Of a stretch of 64,000 nucleotides of DNA, positions 36,177 to 47,754 are shown in pieces. Origin of the DNA: Bradyrhizobium sp. 132 (lineage in GTDB: Bacteria > Pseudomonadota > Alphaproteobacteria > Rhizobiales > Xanthobacteraceae); contig NZ_JADPKY010000090.1 of NCBI RefSeq assembly GCF_023074185.1, positions 1-64,000 of the forward strand, in the 5' to 3' direction. The position numbers and the translations under genes are program-made. The notes beneath the pieces were generated by a model that saw only the letters and a program-made list of their open reading frames with translations, did not search any database and had not been told where the DNA came from. The number at the start of each line of letters is the position of its first letter. The stretch's first letter is position 1.

Positions 36177-36201
36177 GGAACGACCGTTCGCGCCGCTGGT
36201 T
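36177..36201 (+). promoter_or_regulatory. Back-to-back EcfG-like promoter toward DUF3175
   Basis: The plus strand reads GGAAC (36177-36181), 16 bases, GGTT (36198-36201), one mismatch to the CGTT -10. Its -35 is separated by only three bases from the opposing -35 (GTTCC-CTT-GGAAC palindrome). The DUF3175 ATG is 27 bases downstream. Confidence 0.5.
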
Positions 36202-36228
36202 TTCGGTGGAGCCGCAAGGAGTTGGCGC

Positions 36229-36567
36229 ATGGCTCATGTCAGAAGGAAGACACATTCTCGCAAAACAGCGGCGCGCAAGGGCACCAAACGCGCCTCACCG
36301 AAACGCTGGTCACAGCGGGTGACGAAGGAGAGCGACGCGCTCGACCTCAAACACGGCGTGTTCAAGCTGACAAGCGCGAAGAAGATCGCGACTTCGCTGA
36401 AACGCTCGGCCGAGCACAGCGCGCGCCGCAAGACCGGCGCCTATCGCTCGGCGCTGTCGATGCTGACGTTCTACATCAACCGCGCTGGCAAGACGCTGCC
36501 GCAGACGCAGCGCACGCGGCTGGAGCGAGCAAAGGTGGAGCTGAAGCGGGTGTTCGGGAGGGAGTGA
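36229..36567 (+). CDS. DUF3175 domain-containing small basic protein
   Basis: The 112-residue protein is strongly basic: a Lys/Arg/Thr-rich start (MAHVRRKTHSRKTAARKGTK), then the DUF3175 core PKRWSQRVTKESDALDLKHG, KIATSLKRSAEHS, KTGAYRSALSMLTFYINRAG and TLPQTQRTRLERAKVELKR. The domain has no established role; charge suggests nucleic-acid binding. AAGGAG lies nine bases before the ATG 36229; a longer frame from 36073 overlaps the divergent promoter region and was rejected. The stress-type promoter candidate suggests expression with otsB. Confidence 0.85.
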   Translation: MAHVRRKTHSRKTAARKGTKRASPKRWSQRVTKESDALDLKHGVFKLTSAKKIATSLKRSAEHSARRKTGAYRSALSMLTFYINRAGKTLPQTQRTRLERAKVELKRVFGRE

Positions 36568-36606
36568 GCGCGGAAAGCGCGCCGCTCGCTCTGCCGTAAC
36601 GAAGCC

Positions 36607-38646
36607 CTACGCCGCCCGGATATTCCCCATGAAGCGGTCGAGCTCGGCGCGCAACCGGGTGCTTTCGGATGACAGCGTCTTGGCCGAGTGCAGCACCTCT
36701 TCCGAGGCCGAGCCGGTCTCGGCGGCGCCGCGATTGACCTGACCGATGTCGGTGGCGGCGGTCTGGGTGCCCTGTGCGACGGTCTGGACGCTGCGCGCGA
36801 TTTCTTGCGTCGCCGCGCCCTGCTGCTCGACTGCGCTCGCAATCGACGTCGAGATCGACGAGATCTGGCCGATGGTGGCGCCGATCTCCTTGATCGCCGC
36901 AACCGATTCGGCAGTCGCGCCCTGCATACCCGTGATGTGCGAGGAGATCTCGTCGGTGGCCTTCGCGGTCTGGCTCGCGAGCGACTTCACTTCGCTGGCG
37001 ACAACTGCAAAGCCGCGGCCGGCTTCACCGGCGCGTGCCGCCTCGATGGTGGCATTGAGCGCCAGAAGGTTGGTCTGCTCGGCAATCGCCGTGATGAGCT
37101 TGACGACCTCGCCGATCTGCTGGGCGGCGTGCGAGAGCTTGCCGATGCGACCATCGGTCTCCTTCGCCTGCACCACGGCAGCTTCGGCAATGCGGCTGGA
37201 ATCGCGCACCTGGCGGCCGATCTCTTCGACCGAGGCCGAGAGCTCTTCCGTCGCGGTCGCGACCGACTGCATGTTGCTGGAGGCCTGCTCGGAGACGTCG
37301 GCGACCTGGCTCGACAGGCTCTGCGTGGTCTCGGCGGTGCGGGTCAACGTCGAGGCCGCCGATTCCAGCTGCACGGCGGAGGCCGAGACGTTGGAGACGA
37401 TGGCGCCGACCGCGCTCTCGAAATCGTCGGCGAAACGAATCAGCTCGGAACGGCGGCTTGCGGCCTGCTCCCTGTTCTGGACTTCGCTCGCGGCGGCGTC
37501 GCGCTCGGCCTTGGCCACGGCCTGCACCTTGAACTCCTCGACCGCGCCGGCCATCTCGCCGACCTCGTCCTTGCGGCCCAGGCCCGGCAGCACGACGTCG
37601 AAATTACCCGAGGCAAGCTCGCGCATCGCCTTGCACATCGCGATCATCGGACGCGAAATGCCGGTGCCGAGCAGGAAGGCGAGGACCGCGCCGAGCAGCG
37701 TGCCGCCGATGGCCAGCATCAGCACCAGTTGCTCGGTCTTCCCGATGGTCGCTTCCGATTCGGATTCCAGCCGCTGCTGTTCGGCGACGAGGTCCGCCTT
37801 CATGGCGGTGGCACCCTGAAGGATCGCTCCGGCCGAGCCGCTCATCTCGGTGACGAGATCGTCGACCATCTTGGCGTTGGCGATCAGCTTCTCCAGCGCT
37901 TCGCGATAGGCCCCTAACAGCGCCTTGGCCTCCTTCAGGCCGGCGACGATCTTGTCGTCCATGGAATAGACAGCGCCGAGCGAGTTCTCGACGAATTTCA
38001 GCCGCGCCAGCGCGCTGGTCGCAATCGCCTGCTCGGACGTCAGCACGAAATTGGTCGCCGCCGCGTTCGCGGTCTGGAACTGGGCGTTGACCTGCTTGGT
38101 GCCGAACTCGATCGACTGCGCCTCGGAATCGGAGGCGTTGTTGCCGATGTCGTCGAGCTTGTATTTCAGGAGGTTGGCGTTGCGCGTAAGCTGGTTCTGC
38201 ACCAGCAGCGCGCTGTCACGCTTGGCCTGAAGGACCTTTGCGAAGGTCGCGGAGAAGTTGGAAAACTCCTTGGCGAGCTTGCCCAGGCTTTCCTGGCGCG
38301 CCGGCCTCTTGGCGCTCCTGGTGGCCTGGTCGATGGCGTTCTTGAGGTTGGCCTCGGTGTCCAGCGCCGCCTTGGCGTCGTCCTCCTTGCCGGTGACGAC
38401 GAAATATTTGACGGCCGAGCGATAGGCGAGCAGCTCGCGGTCGATATTACGGGCGAGATCGGCCTCGGTGACGCTGGCGCGGTAGGACCCGACCCCGGAC
38501 GAGACCCGCTCGAAGCCAAAATACGAGAAGGCCATGCTGCCGGCGGAGATCACCAGCACGGCGGCAAAACCCAGAATGATCTTGGCCCGGAACCTGAGGG
38601 TCGGCATTATAGTGCGCTTCGAGGACGACGCGATACGCCCGGACAT
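36607..38646 (-). CDS. Methyl-accepting chemotaxis protein
   Basis: The 679-residue receptor has an N-terminal TM helix ([20 protein letters not shown]), a periplasmic helical sensor domain of about 250 residues, a second TM ([20 protein letters not shown]) followed by HAMP ([18 protein letters not shown]), and a cytoplasmic signalling coiled coil. The coil contains the hairpin [20 protein letters not shown] and [12 protein letters not shown] that binds CheA/CheW. The ligand is unknown. ATG 38646 ([11 protein letters not shown]) was preferred; 38658 is an alternative. It is a single-gene unit convergent with DUF3175. Confidence 0.93.
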   Translation of the reverse strand: MSGRIASSSKRTIMPTLRFRAKIILGFAAVLVISAGSMAFSYFGFERVSSGVGSYRASVTEADLARNIDRELLAYRSAVKYFVVTGKEDDAKAALDTEANLKNAIDQATRSAKRPARQESLGKLAKEFSNFSATFAKVLQAKRDSALLVQNQLTRNANLLKYKLDDIGNNASDSEAQSIEFGTKQVNAQFQTANAAATNFVLTSEQAIATSALARLKFVENSLGAVYSMDDKIVAGLKEAKALLGAYREALEKLIANAKMVDDLVTEMSGSAGAILQGATAMKADLVAEQQRLESESEATIGKTEQLVLMLAIGGTLLGAVLAFLLGTGISRPMIAMCKAMRELASGNFDVVLPGLGRKDEVGEMAGAVEEFKVQAVAKAERDAAASEVQNREQAASRRSELIRFADDFESAVGAIVSNVSASAVQLESAASTLTRTAETTQSLSSQVADVSEQASSNMQSVATATEELSASVEEIGRQVRDSSRIAEAAVVQAKETDGRIGKLSHAAQQIGEVVKLITAIAEQTNLLALNATIEAARAGEAGRGFAVVASEVKSLASQTAKATDEISSHITGMQGATAESVAAIKEIGATIGQISSISTSIASAVEQQGAATQEIARSVQTVAQGTQTAATDIGQVNRGAAETGSASEEVLHSAKTLSSESTRLRAELDRFMGNIRAA

Positions 38647-38990
38647 TCCTACCCCCATTTTCTGTTCAGCCGCGATCCGGTGGCGCCCCGCCCCCTGACC
38701 TGGCTGCGCAAAACTAAGGCAGAATCGATAAGGGGCGGTAAATTCGGCGCGCCCCGCAGATTTTCGGCTCAACCGGCCAAGGCGGCCCGCATGGGGATAT
38801 AGAGGCTGGCATCCCACGTCGGCCCGGCGCGGCGTTCCGGATCCCGTCGACTCTTCCCCCAAATCAACGCAGGCCCGTCTGGATCAATGACTTTTCCATG
38901 ACGAAGGCGACCAAAAATCCTAGTTGCAAAGTTCCGGGTCGCTGTCTCTAATTGGAAACAATCAAAATCAATCCCGGGAGGACTTCAACC
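38647..38990. other. Divergent intergenic region MCP / coxS
   Basis: About 344 bases without a gene. Frames that extend the chemoreceptor upstream lack a start signal. The right part (38925-38990) is AT-richer and holds the coxS ribosome site GGGAGG. I see no clear promoter pair or operator. Confidence 0.4.
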
Positions 38991-39476
<486 letters not shown>

Positions 39477-39560
39477 GCGGCGCGCCTCGAAATAAGAACC
39501 ACCGCTGCCGCTTTCGAGGGAAAGCGCGGTGAAAACAAATTCCGGTCGGGAGGACCAAAC

Positions 39561-41903
<2,343 letters not shown>

Positions 41904-41918
41904 GGGAGAGGAACGAAG

Positions 41919-42719
41919 ATGTACCAGACCATTTATCATCGCGCGTCCTCGGTTGACGAAGCCGTCAGCCTGTTCGCCAAGAGCACCGAGGCGAAATTCC
42001 TCGCCGGCGGCCAGACGCTGCTGCCGGTCATGAAGCAGCGCCTCGCCAGCCCGTCCGACGTGATCGATCTCGGCAAGATCAAGGAGCTGCAAGGCGTCGA
42101 GCTCTTAGGCGACGTGCTGACCATCAAGGCCGGCACGACCTATTTCGACATCATGCAGAATGCCGATGTGAAGAAGGCGATCCCTGCGATTGCCTATCTC
42201 ACGTCGATGCTCGGTGATCCCGCCGTACGCTATCGCGGCACGATCGGCGGCTCGATCGCCAACAACGATCCCGCCGCGGATTATCCGGCCGCGCTGCTCG
42301 CGCTCGGCGCCACCGTGAAAACCAACAAGCGGTCGATTGCGGCGGAGGATTTCTTCCAGGGTCTGTTCACCACGGCGCTGGAAGACGGCGAGATCATCAC
42401 CGCCGTGTCGTTCCCGGTTCCGGCGAAGGCAGGCTACGAAAAGATGCGGCACCCGGCCTCCCGCTTCGCACTGACCGCCGTGTTCGTGGCACAGACGAAG
42501 TCGGGCGAGATTCGGGTGGCCGCCACAGGCGCTTCGGAGAGCGGCGTGATGCGGGTCCCCGCGATCGAAGCAGCGCTGAAGGCGAACTGGTCACCTTCGG
42601 CGATCGACAGCGTCAGCATTTCGGCGAGCAATTTGCTGGCCGACATCCACGGCACCGCCGAGTACCGCGCCAACTTGATCAAGGTGATGGCGCAACGCGC
42701 GGTGGCTGCGGCCGGCTGA
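41919..42719 (+). CDS. coxM: CoxM-type FAD-binding subunit
   Basis: This 266-residue medium subunit has the two FAD-binding signatures of the family, AGGQTLLPVMKQRL (residues 29-42) and TIGGSIANNDPAADYP (about 107-122), and a C-terminal CODH flavoprotein domain. It takes electrons from CoxS and passes them to an acceptor such as a quinone. It starts 15 bases after coxL with GGGAGAGGA upstream and is followed by a strong terminator, so coxSLM is a complete transcription unit. No accessory genes (coxD, coxE, coxG) are in the window. Confidence 0.92.
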   Translation: MYQTIYHRASSVDEAVSLFAKSTEAKFLAGGQTLLPVMKQRLASPSDVIDLGKIKELQGVELLGDVLTIKAGTTYFDIMQNADVKKAIPAIAYLTSMLGDPAVRYRGTIGGSIANNDPAADYPAALLALGATVKTNKRSIAAEDFFQGLFTTALEDGEIITAVSFPVPAKAGYEKMRHPASRFALTAVFVAQTKSGEIRVAATGASESGVMRVPAIEAALKANWSPSAIDSVSISASNLLADIHGTAEYRANLIKVMAQRAVAAAG

Positions 42720-42743
42720 TAGCGCCTCGACGCAAATTTTCCG

Positions 42744-42777
42744 CGGCGCGCACTTCGGTGCGCGCCGTTTTTATTTT
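42744..42777 (+). terminator. Rho-independent terminator of coxSLM
   Basis: A ten-bp stem CGGCGCGCAC/GTGCGCGCCG with a TTCG tetraloop is followed by TTTTTATTTT. It lies 24 bases after the coxM stop. Confidence 0.93.
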
Positions 42778-42918
42778 GGCCACGCGGCATGAAAACCGCT
42801 TGCCTCACCGGCGTGAAGGCGAGAAAAGTTAATCAGCCAATTAACTCGCCCCACAGAGAACGCCTCGGCGCTCGCCGACCATCGGCAATACGCGCCTTGG
42901 ATCCGAGGAAACAAAAAC

Positions 42919-44031
42919 GTGCTCGATCAACCAGCCCCCACCTCTTCCGTCCGCACCTCTGGCCCGCTGTCGGGCTTCCGCATCGTCGAATTCGCGGGCA
43001 TCGGCCCCGGACCGTTCGCCTGCATGATGCTGGCCGACATGGGCGCCGACGTCGTCACCCTCGACCGCGTCGGCGCGAAGAAGAGCATGAAGTCGGTGGC
43101 GGGGCGCGGCCGCAAGGTGATCGAGCTCGATCTCAAGGACAAGGCGGCCATCGCGGAAGTGCTCGACCTGCTTGCAAACGCCGACGCGCTGGTCGAGGGA
43201 TTTCGCCCCGGCGTGATGGAGCGGCTCGGGCTCGGCCCCGACATTGTGCTCGCGCGCAATCCAAAACTGGTCTACGGCCGCATGACCGGCTGGGGCCAGC
43301 AGGGCCCGCTCGCCAATGCCGCAGGCCACGACATCAACTACATCTCCATCACCGGCGCGCTCGCCGCGATCGGCACCAAGGAAGCGCCGGTGCCGCCCCT
43401 CAATTTGGTCGGCGATTTCGGGGGCGGCGCACTCTATCTCGTCGTCGGCGTGCTTGCGGCGCTGCTGGATGCCTCGAGGTCCGGCAAGGGCCAGGTCGTC
43501 GATGCCGCGATGTGCGACGGCGCGGCATCGCTGATGTCGTTCTTCTTCGACATGACCACGCTCGGCCGCTGGACCGAAGGCCGCAACCAGAATTTTCTCG
43601 ATGGCGGCGCGCATTTCTACGGCGTCTACGAATGCGCTTGCGGCCATTTCGTCTCGATCGGCTCGATCGAGCCGCAGTTCTACGCGCTGCTGCGCGAGCA
43701 TGCGGGCCTGACAGACGCCGATTTCGATGCGCAGATGGACCGCAAGGCCTGGCCCGCGCTGAAGCAGAAGTTGCAGGCGGTGTTCAAGAGCAAGACGCGT
43801 GAGGACTGGTGCAAGATCATGGAAGGCAGCGACATCTGTTTCGCGCCGGTGCTGACCATGTCGGAAGCGACCGAGCATCCGCACATGGTCGCCCGACAGG
43901 TCTTTGTCGAGCGCCACGGCGTGAAGCAGCCGGCGCCGGCGCCGCGGTTCTCGCGGACGCCGTCGGCGGTGCGCGAGCCGGAAGGGGCGGAGATCGGCGC
44001 GGTGACGAAGGCGTGGAAGGCTGAGAAATAA
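42919..44031 (+). CDS. CaiB/BaiF CoA-transferase family protein, alpha-methylacyl-CoA racemase-like
   Basis: This 370-residue family III CoA-transferase fold protein has the AMACR-like active-site loop [15 protein letters not shown] (about residues 134-148), the earlier [13 protein letters not shown] and the [10 protein letters not shown] strand. GHDINY is typical of alpha-methylacyl-CoA racemases, which epimerise 2-methyl-branched acyl-CoAs; CoA transfer is the alternative. The ATG is preceded by no strong Shine-Dalgarno. It lies 142 bases after the coxSLM terminator, so it is a separate unit, and converges on hppD. Confidence 0.88.
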   Translation: MLDQPAPTSSVRTSGPLSGFRIVEFAGIGPGPFACMMLADMGADVVTLDRVGAKKSMKSVAGRGRKVIELDLKDKAAIAEVLDLLANADALVEGFRPGVMERLGLGPDIVLARNPKLVYGRMTGWGQQGPLANAAGHDINYISITGALAAIGTKEAPVPPLNLVGDFGGGALYLVVGVLAALLDASRSGKGQVVDAAMCDGAASLMSFFFDMTTLGRWTEGRNQNFLDGGAHFYGVYECACGHFVSIGSIEPQFYALLREHAGLTDADFDAQMDRKAWPALKQKLQAVFKSKTREDWCKIMEGSDICFAPVLTMSEATEHPHMVARQVFVERHGVKQPAPAPRFSRTPSAVREPEGAEIGAVTKAWKAEK

Positions 44032-44060
44032 GGGCCGCGGTTGCGTCAAATTCCGATGTC

Positions 44061-44080
44061 GTCCCGGCGAAGGCCGGGAC
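44061..44080. repeat. Short GC palindrome between convergent genes
   Basis: GTCCCGGC-GAAG-GCCGGGAC lies between the racemase-like gene and hppD. It has no T-run on either side, so it is a dispersed palindrome or weak bidirectional end. Confidence 0.55.
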
Positions 44081-44103
44081 AACATCTGTTGGGATGCGAC
44101 AGC

Positions 44104-45219
44104 CTACGCCGCATCCACCTTCAACACCCCGCGCCGGATCTGGTCTTCCTCGATCGATTCGAACAGGGCCTTGAAATTGCCCTCGCCAAAACCGTCGTCG
44201 CCCTTGCGCTGGATGAACTCGAAGAAGATCGGGCCGATCGCGTTGGCCGAGAAGATCTGCAGCAGCACCTTGGTCTGGCCGCCTTCGACGACACCCTCGC
44301 CGTCGATCAGGATGCCATTGGTCTGAAGCCGCGCAATGTCCTCGCCGTGCTTCGGCAGGCGCGCGTCGATCCGCTCGAAATAGGTCACGGGCGGCGCCGG
44401 CATGAAAGGCAGGCCGGCTTCGCGTAGGCCTTCGATGGTGCGGTAGATGTCGCGGCAGCCGCAGGCGATGTGCTGGATGCCCTCGCCGCGGTAGATATTC
44501 AGATATTCCTCGATCTGGCCGGCATCGCCGGCGTCCTCGTTGATCGGAATTCGGATCTTGCCGTCGGGGCTGGTCAGCGCGCGCGAGAACAGGCCTGACG
44601 CACGGCCCTCGATGTCGAAGAAGCGGATCTGGCGGAAGTTGAAGAGCTTCTCGTAAAAGCCGGTCCAGACGTCCATGCGGCCGCGATGGACGTTGTGGGT
44701 GAGGTGATCGAGGTAGAACAGGCCGGCGCCTACCGGCTGCGGATCGCGCGCACCCAGCCATTCGAACTCGCTGTCATAGGCCGAACCCGTGGCGCCGTAG
44801 CGATCGACGAAGTAGAGCAGGCTGCCGCCGATGCCCTTGATCGCGGGGACGTCGAGCGTCTTCTGCGCGGATGACGCGTCGGCAGGTTCGGCCCCGAGCG
44901 AAATCGCGCGGTCATAGGCCTTCTTCGCATCGACCACGCGGAACGCCATCGACGGGGCACAGGGGCCGTGTGCGGCGACAAAGTCGTAACCGTGGCTGCC
45001 GGGCTCCTCGTTGACAAGATAATTGATGTCCCCCTGGCGATAGACCGTTATCTTTTTGCTCTTGTGGCGCGCGACGGGCGCATAGCCCATCAGCTTGAAC
45101 AGGGCGTGCAGCTCTTCGGGATTGGGGTGCGCATATTCGACGAACTCGAACCCGTCGGTGCCCATCGGATTGTCGGCGGTAACAGTGGCCGGCGGTGCAT
45201 CGTGCGGAAACGGTCCCAT
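44104..45219 (-). CDS. hppD: 4-hydroxyphenylpyruvate dioxygenase
   Basis: HppD converts 4-hydroxyphenylpyruvate to homogentisate in tyrosine breakdown. The 371-residue non-heme iron enzyme has the Fe-binding His in YLDHLTHNVHRG (about 180), the second His in GIQHIACGCRDIY (about 263) and the Glu in FFEFIQRKGDDGFGEGNF near the end. ATG 45219 with GGGAGAG upstream is used; the open frame above is promoter. It is divergent from an Lrp-type regulator with a palindrome between, and the rest of the pathway (hmgA, fahA) lies 1-5 kb downstream of that regulator. Confidence 0.95.
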   Translation of the reverse strand: MGPFPHDAPPATVTADNPMGTDGFEFVEYAHPNPEELHALFKLMGYAPVARHKSKKITVYRQGDINYLVNEEPGSHGYDFVAAHGPCAPSMAFRVVDAKKAYDRAISLGAEPADASSAQKTLDVPAIKGIGGSLLYFVDRYGATGSAYDSEFEWLGARDPQPVGAGLFYLDHLTHNVHRGRMDVWTGFYEKLFNFRQIRFFDIEGRASGLFSRALTSPDGKIRIPINEDAGDAGQIEEYLNIYRGEGIQHIACGCRDIYRTIEGLREAGLPFMPAPPVTYFERIDARLPKHGEDIARLQTNGILIDGEGVVEGGQTKVLLQIFSANAIGPIFFEFIQRKGDDGFGEGNFKALFESIEEDQIRRGVLKVDAA

Positions 45220-45306
45220 GGCGCTCTCCCAAATTTGCTGCTGCCATGAACTATCCTTCACGGGGCGTGCAATGAGCGTGCAAACGGGACGCGTTTTGAC
45301 TATCAT

Positions 45307-45323
45307 ATGCACGATCTGTGCAT
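45307..45323. promoter_or_regulatory. Inverted-repeat operator between hppD and its Lrp regulator
   Basis: ATGCAC-GATCT-GTGCAT is a perfect 6-bp-arm palindrome. It lies 87 bases upstream of hppD and 18 bases before the regulator ATG, a position suited to control of both genes. Confidence 0.65.
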
Positions 45324-45341
45324 GAAATAGAAAAATTACGC

Positions 45342-45821
45342 ATGATTTCGGTAGACGCCTTCGACCTCAGGATCCTGGGCGCGCTCCAGGACGACGGCCG
45401 CCTCACCAACCAGGAACTGGCGGACCTCGCAGGGCTCTCGGCCTCGCAATGCTCGCGCCGGCGGATGCGGCTGGAGGAGGAGAAGGTGATATCAGGCTAT
45501 CACGCCGATCTCTCCAGCGAGGCGCTCGGCTTCGGCGTGATCGCCTTCATCCAGGTGACGCTGGCGACCCACTCGCCGGATAACTCGAAACGCTTCCGCA
45601 CGCTGGTCAATCGAATCGACGAGATCCAGGAGGCCTATTCGCTCACCGGCGACGCCGACTATGTACTGAAAGCCGTGCTGCGCGATCTCAAGGGTCTCTC
45701 CAATCTCGTCAACGACGTGCTGATGCCGCACCAGAGTGTAGCGCATGTGCGCTCCTCGATCGTGCTCGACAGGTTGAAGGAGAGCACGCGTCTGCCGCTG
45801 AAGGAAATCAAACCCGGCTGA
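45342..45821 (+). CDS. Lrp/AsnC-family transcriptional regulator of hppD
   Basis: The 159-residue protein has the AsnC HTH (DAFDLRILGALQDDGRLTNQ, ADLAGLSASQCSRRRMRLEE) at about residues 5-50 and a RAM domain with YSLTGDADYVLKAVLRDL. It is divergent from hppD with a palindrome in the shared region, which suggests it responds to tyrosine, 4-hydroxyphenylpyruvate or a related ligand. ATG 45342 was chosen because the palindrome lies directly upstream; a frame from 45318 would start inside the operator. Confidence 0.88.
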   Translation: MISVDAFDLRILGALQDDGRLTNQELADLAGLSASQCSRRRMRLEEEKVISGYHADLSSEALGFGVIAFIQVTLATHSPDNSKRFRTLVNRIDEIQEAYSLTGDADYVLKAVLRDLKGLSNLVNDVLMPHQSVAHVRSSIVLDRLKESTRLPLKEIKPG

Positions 45822-45895
45822 AATCGAGGGAAATCCGGCATTCGCGCTGCGCGCGCGATCTGCGATGATCCCGGCCGACCTGCGGAGACTCAGCC

Positions 45896-46207
45896 ATGGC
45901 CCTCCAGCTTCGACCGAACTGCGAATATTGCGACCGCGACCTGCCGCCGAACGCGACCGATGCGCGGATCTGCTCCTATGAGTGCACGTTCTGTGCGGAC
46001 TGCGTCGAGACGAAGTTGTCCAACGTCTGCCCGAACTGCGGCGGCGGTTTTGCGCCGCGCCCGATAAGGCCAACGCAGGAATGGCGACCGGGCGTGTGCA
46101 CGACGAAGCAGGCGCCGTCGGACAAGCGGGTGCATTTGAAGTACAGCCAGGAGGATGTCGCCGCGCATTGCGCGAGAGTCAAAGACGTACCGGCTGAGAG
46201 GCGATAG
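45896..46207 (+). CDS. DUF1272 domain-containing Cys-rich protein
   Basis: The 103-residue protein has a compact zinc-ribbon-like cysteine core: NCEYCDRDLPP, ICSYECTFCADCVE, then VCPNCGGGF (about residues 8-52), which is the DUF1272 pattern. The cysteines probably bind one or two zinc ions. No biochemical role is known. The C-terminal part is basic and lacks further motifs. It follows the Lrp gene on the same strand by 74 bases and is bounded by a palindromic repeat downstream. Confidence 0.88.
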   Translation: MALQLRPNCEYCDRDLPPNATDARICSYECTFCADCVETKLSNVCPNCGGGFAPRPIRPTQEWRPGVCTTKQAPSDKRVHLKYSQEDVAAHCARVKDVPAERR

Positions 46208-46220
46208 GCTCTCTCCACGC

Positions 46221-46309
46221 CGTCATTGCGAGGAGCCCTTGCGACGAAGCAATCCAGAATTCTCTCCGCGGAAAGATTCTGGATTGCTTCGCTACGCTCG
46301 CAATGACGG
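46221..46309. repeat. Dispersed CGTCATTGCGAGGAGC-type inverted repeat
   Basis: CGTCATTGCGAGGAGC with GAAGCAATCCAGAATCTT-like inner part is inverted as GATTCTGGATTGCTTC and TCGCAATGACGG. The two arms fold back over the 89 bases. This repeat type is widespread in Bradyrhizobium and Rhodopseudomonas. It lies between the convergent DUF1272 and fahA genes. Confidence 0.8.
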
Positions 46310-46328
46310 GTTTATGGGATGGCGCCAC

Positions 46329-47600
46329 TTACTCCGCCGCCAAAACCGTCCCCTCGACCTCGCCGAAACCGACGCGATAGCCCTCGCCCTGGCACCAGCC
46401 GCGCATGATGAGGCTGTCGCCGTCTTCCAGGAATGACCGCTTGATGCCGCCGGGCAATTCGACCGGCTCGGTGCCGTTCCAAGAGATCTCCAGAAGACTG
46501 CCGCGCTGGCTTTTCTCCGGGCCGGAGATCGTGCCGCTCCCCAGGAGATCTCCGACATTCATGGCGCAGCCGGAGGAGGCGTGGTGCATCAGTTGCTGCA
46601 CCGAGGACCAGTACATGTACTTGAAGTTGGTGCGACTGATGCCGGCAGGCGCGTTGGCGCCGGCGGCGCGCAAGGAGACGTCGAGCTCGAGATCGTAGTT
46701 CTGCGGCCTGCCCTGCTTGAGATAATCGAGCGGCGCTGGCTCCTGCTCGGGCCCCTTCAGCCGGAACGGCTCCAGCGCCTCGCGCGTCACCACCCACGGG
46801 CTGATCGAGGTCGCGAACGCCTTGGCGAGGAACGGACCGAGCGGCACATATTCCCATTGCTGGATGTCGCGCGCGCTCCAATCGTTAAGCAGCACGAAAC
46901 CAAAAATCATCTCCTCGGCCTGTTGCTCCGTGAGCATGCCGCCCATGGCTGAGGGCTGGCCGACCACGACACCCATCTCCAGCTCAAAATCGAGCCGCTT
47001 GCACGGGGCGAAGCTCGGCACCTCGACGTTCGGCGGCTTCAGCTGCCCGCGCGGGCGCTTCACCTTGGTGCCGGAGACCACGACGGTGGAGGCGCGCCCG
47101 TTATAGCCGATCGGCATATGGAGCCAGTTCGGCTGCAGCGCATTGTCCTTGCCGCGGAACATGACGCCGACATTGGTGGCGTGCTCTTTCGAGGAATAAA
47201 AGTCGGTGTAACCTGAGATCGTGAACGGCAGATGCAGTTTTGCATCACGCATCGGCACCAAGGCCTGCTTGCGCAGCTCCTCATTGTCGCGCAGCTCCGG
47301 ATGATCGTGACGCAAAAGCTCGCTGATCCGCGCGCGCGTCTTCGTCCAGACCTTCGGTCCCAGCGCCAAGAAAGAATTGAGCGACGACGTCGAGAACACG
47401 CCAAGCGGCCCGACATCGAGGCGCGAATCCTGCTCGAGCTCCCAGAGATCAAGCACGCAATTGCCGATCGCCACGCCGACGCGCGGCGTCGGATTGGCCG
47501 CGGTCGAGAACACCCCGTAAGGCAGATTCTGGATCGAAAAATCGGAGGTGGGATCGACGTCGATGAAGGAGCGGAGGCTGGGGTCGTTGGGATGGGACAC
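46329..47600 (-). CDS. fahA: Fumarylacetoacetase
   Basis: FahA splits fumarylacetoacetate into fumarate and acetoacetate, the last step of homogentisate breakdown. The 423-residue protein has the N-terminal SH3-like domain (SFIDVDPTSDFSIQNLPYGV) and the catalytic domain with the metal/His site YTDFYSSKEHATNVG, RKxD-like LDFELEMGVVVG, LNDWSARDIQQWEYVPLGPF and GDLLGSGTISG. The GTG at 47600 is favoured by GGAGAA six bases upstream. It follows hmgA in one operon, with a palindromic repeat in the 154-base gap. Confidence 0.94.
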   Translation of the reverse strand: MSHPNDPSLRSFIDVDPTSDFSIQNLPYGVFSTAANPTPRVGVAIGNCVLDLWELEQDSRLDVGPLGVFSTSSLNSFLALGPKVWTKTRARISELLRHDHPELRDNEELRKQALVPMRDAKLHLPFTISGYTDFYSSKEHATNVGVMFRGKDNALQPNWLHMPIGYNGRASTVVVSGTKVKRPRGQLKPPNVEVPSFAPCKRLDFELEMGVVVGQPSAMGGMLTEQQAEEMIFGFVLLNDWSARDIQQWEYVPLGPFLAKAFATSISPWVVTREALEPFRLKGPEQEPAPLDYLKQGRPQNYDLELDVSLRAAGANAPAGISRTNFKYMYWSSVQQLMHHASSGCAMNVGDLLGSGTISGPEKSQRGSLLEISWNGTEPVELPGGIKRSFLEDGDSLIMRGWCQGEGYRVGFGEVEGTVLAAE

Positions 47601-47680
47601 GGGATTCTCCGAACTCGAGACCGCCATGGCCGGGCTTGTCCCGGCCATCCACGATCTTTCTTCTGCGTTTCAACACGTGG

Positions 47681-47730
47681 ATGCCCGGACATCTAGCGCG
47701 AAGACGCGCTTCGCGCTTCTGTCCGGGCAT
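47681..47730. repeat. Palindromic repeat between hmgA and fahA
   Basis: ATGCCCGGAC (47681-47690) is inverted as GTCCGGGCAT (47721-47730), with a second nested pair AGCGCGAAG / CTTCGCGCT (47695-47717). In the hmgA-fahA transcript it would form a long stem, possibly affecting relative expression of fahA. Confidence 0.7.
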
Positions 47731-47754
47731 GACGACGGAGTGGGTGGCGCGGCG

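Noticed and set aside
36073..36228. Upstream extension of the DUF3175 frame
   Set aside because: Overlaps the divergent promoter region; the ATG at 36229 has a proper AAGGAG site and starts the typical protein.
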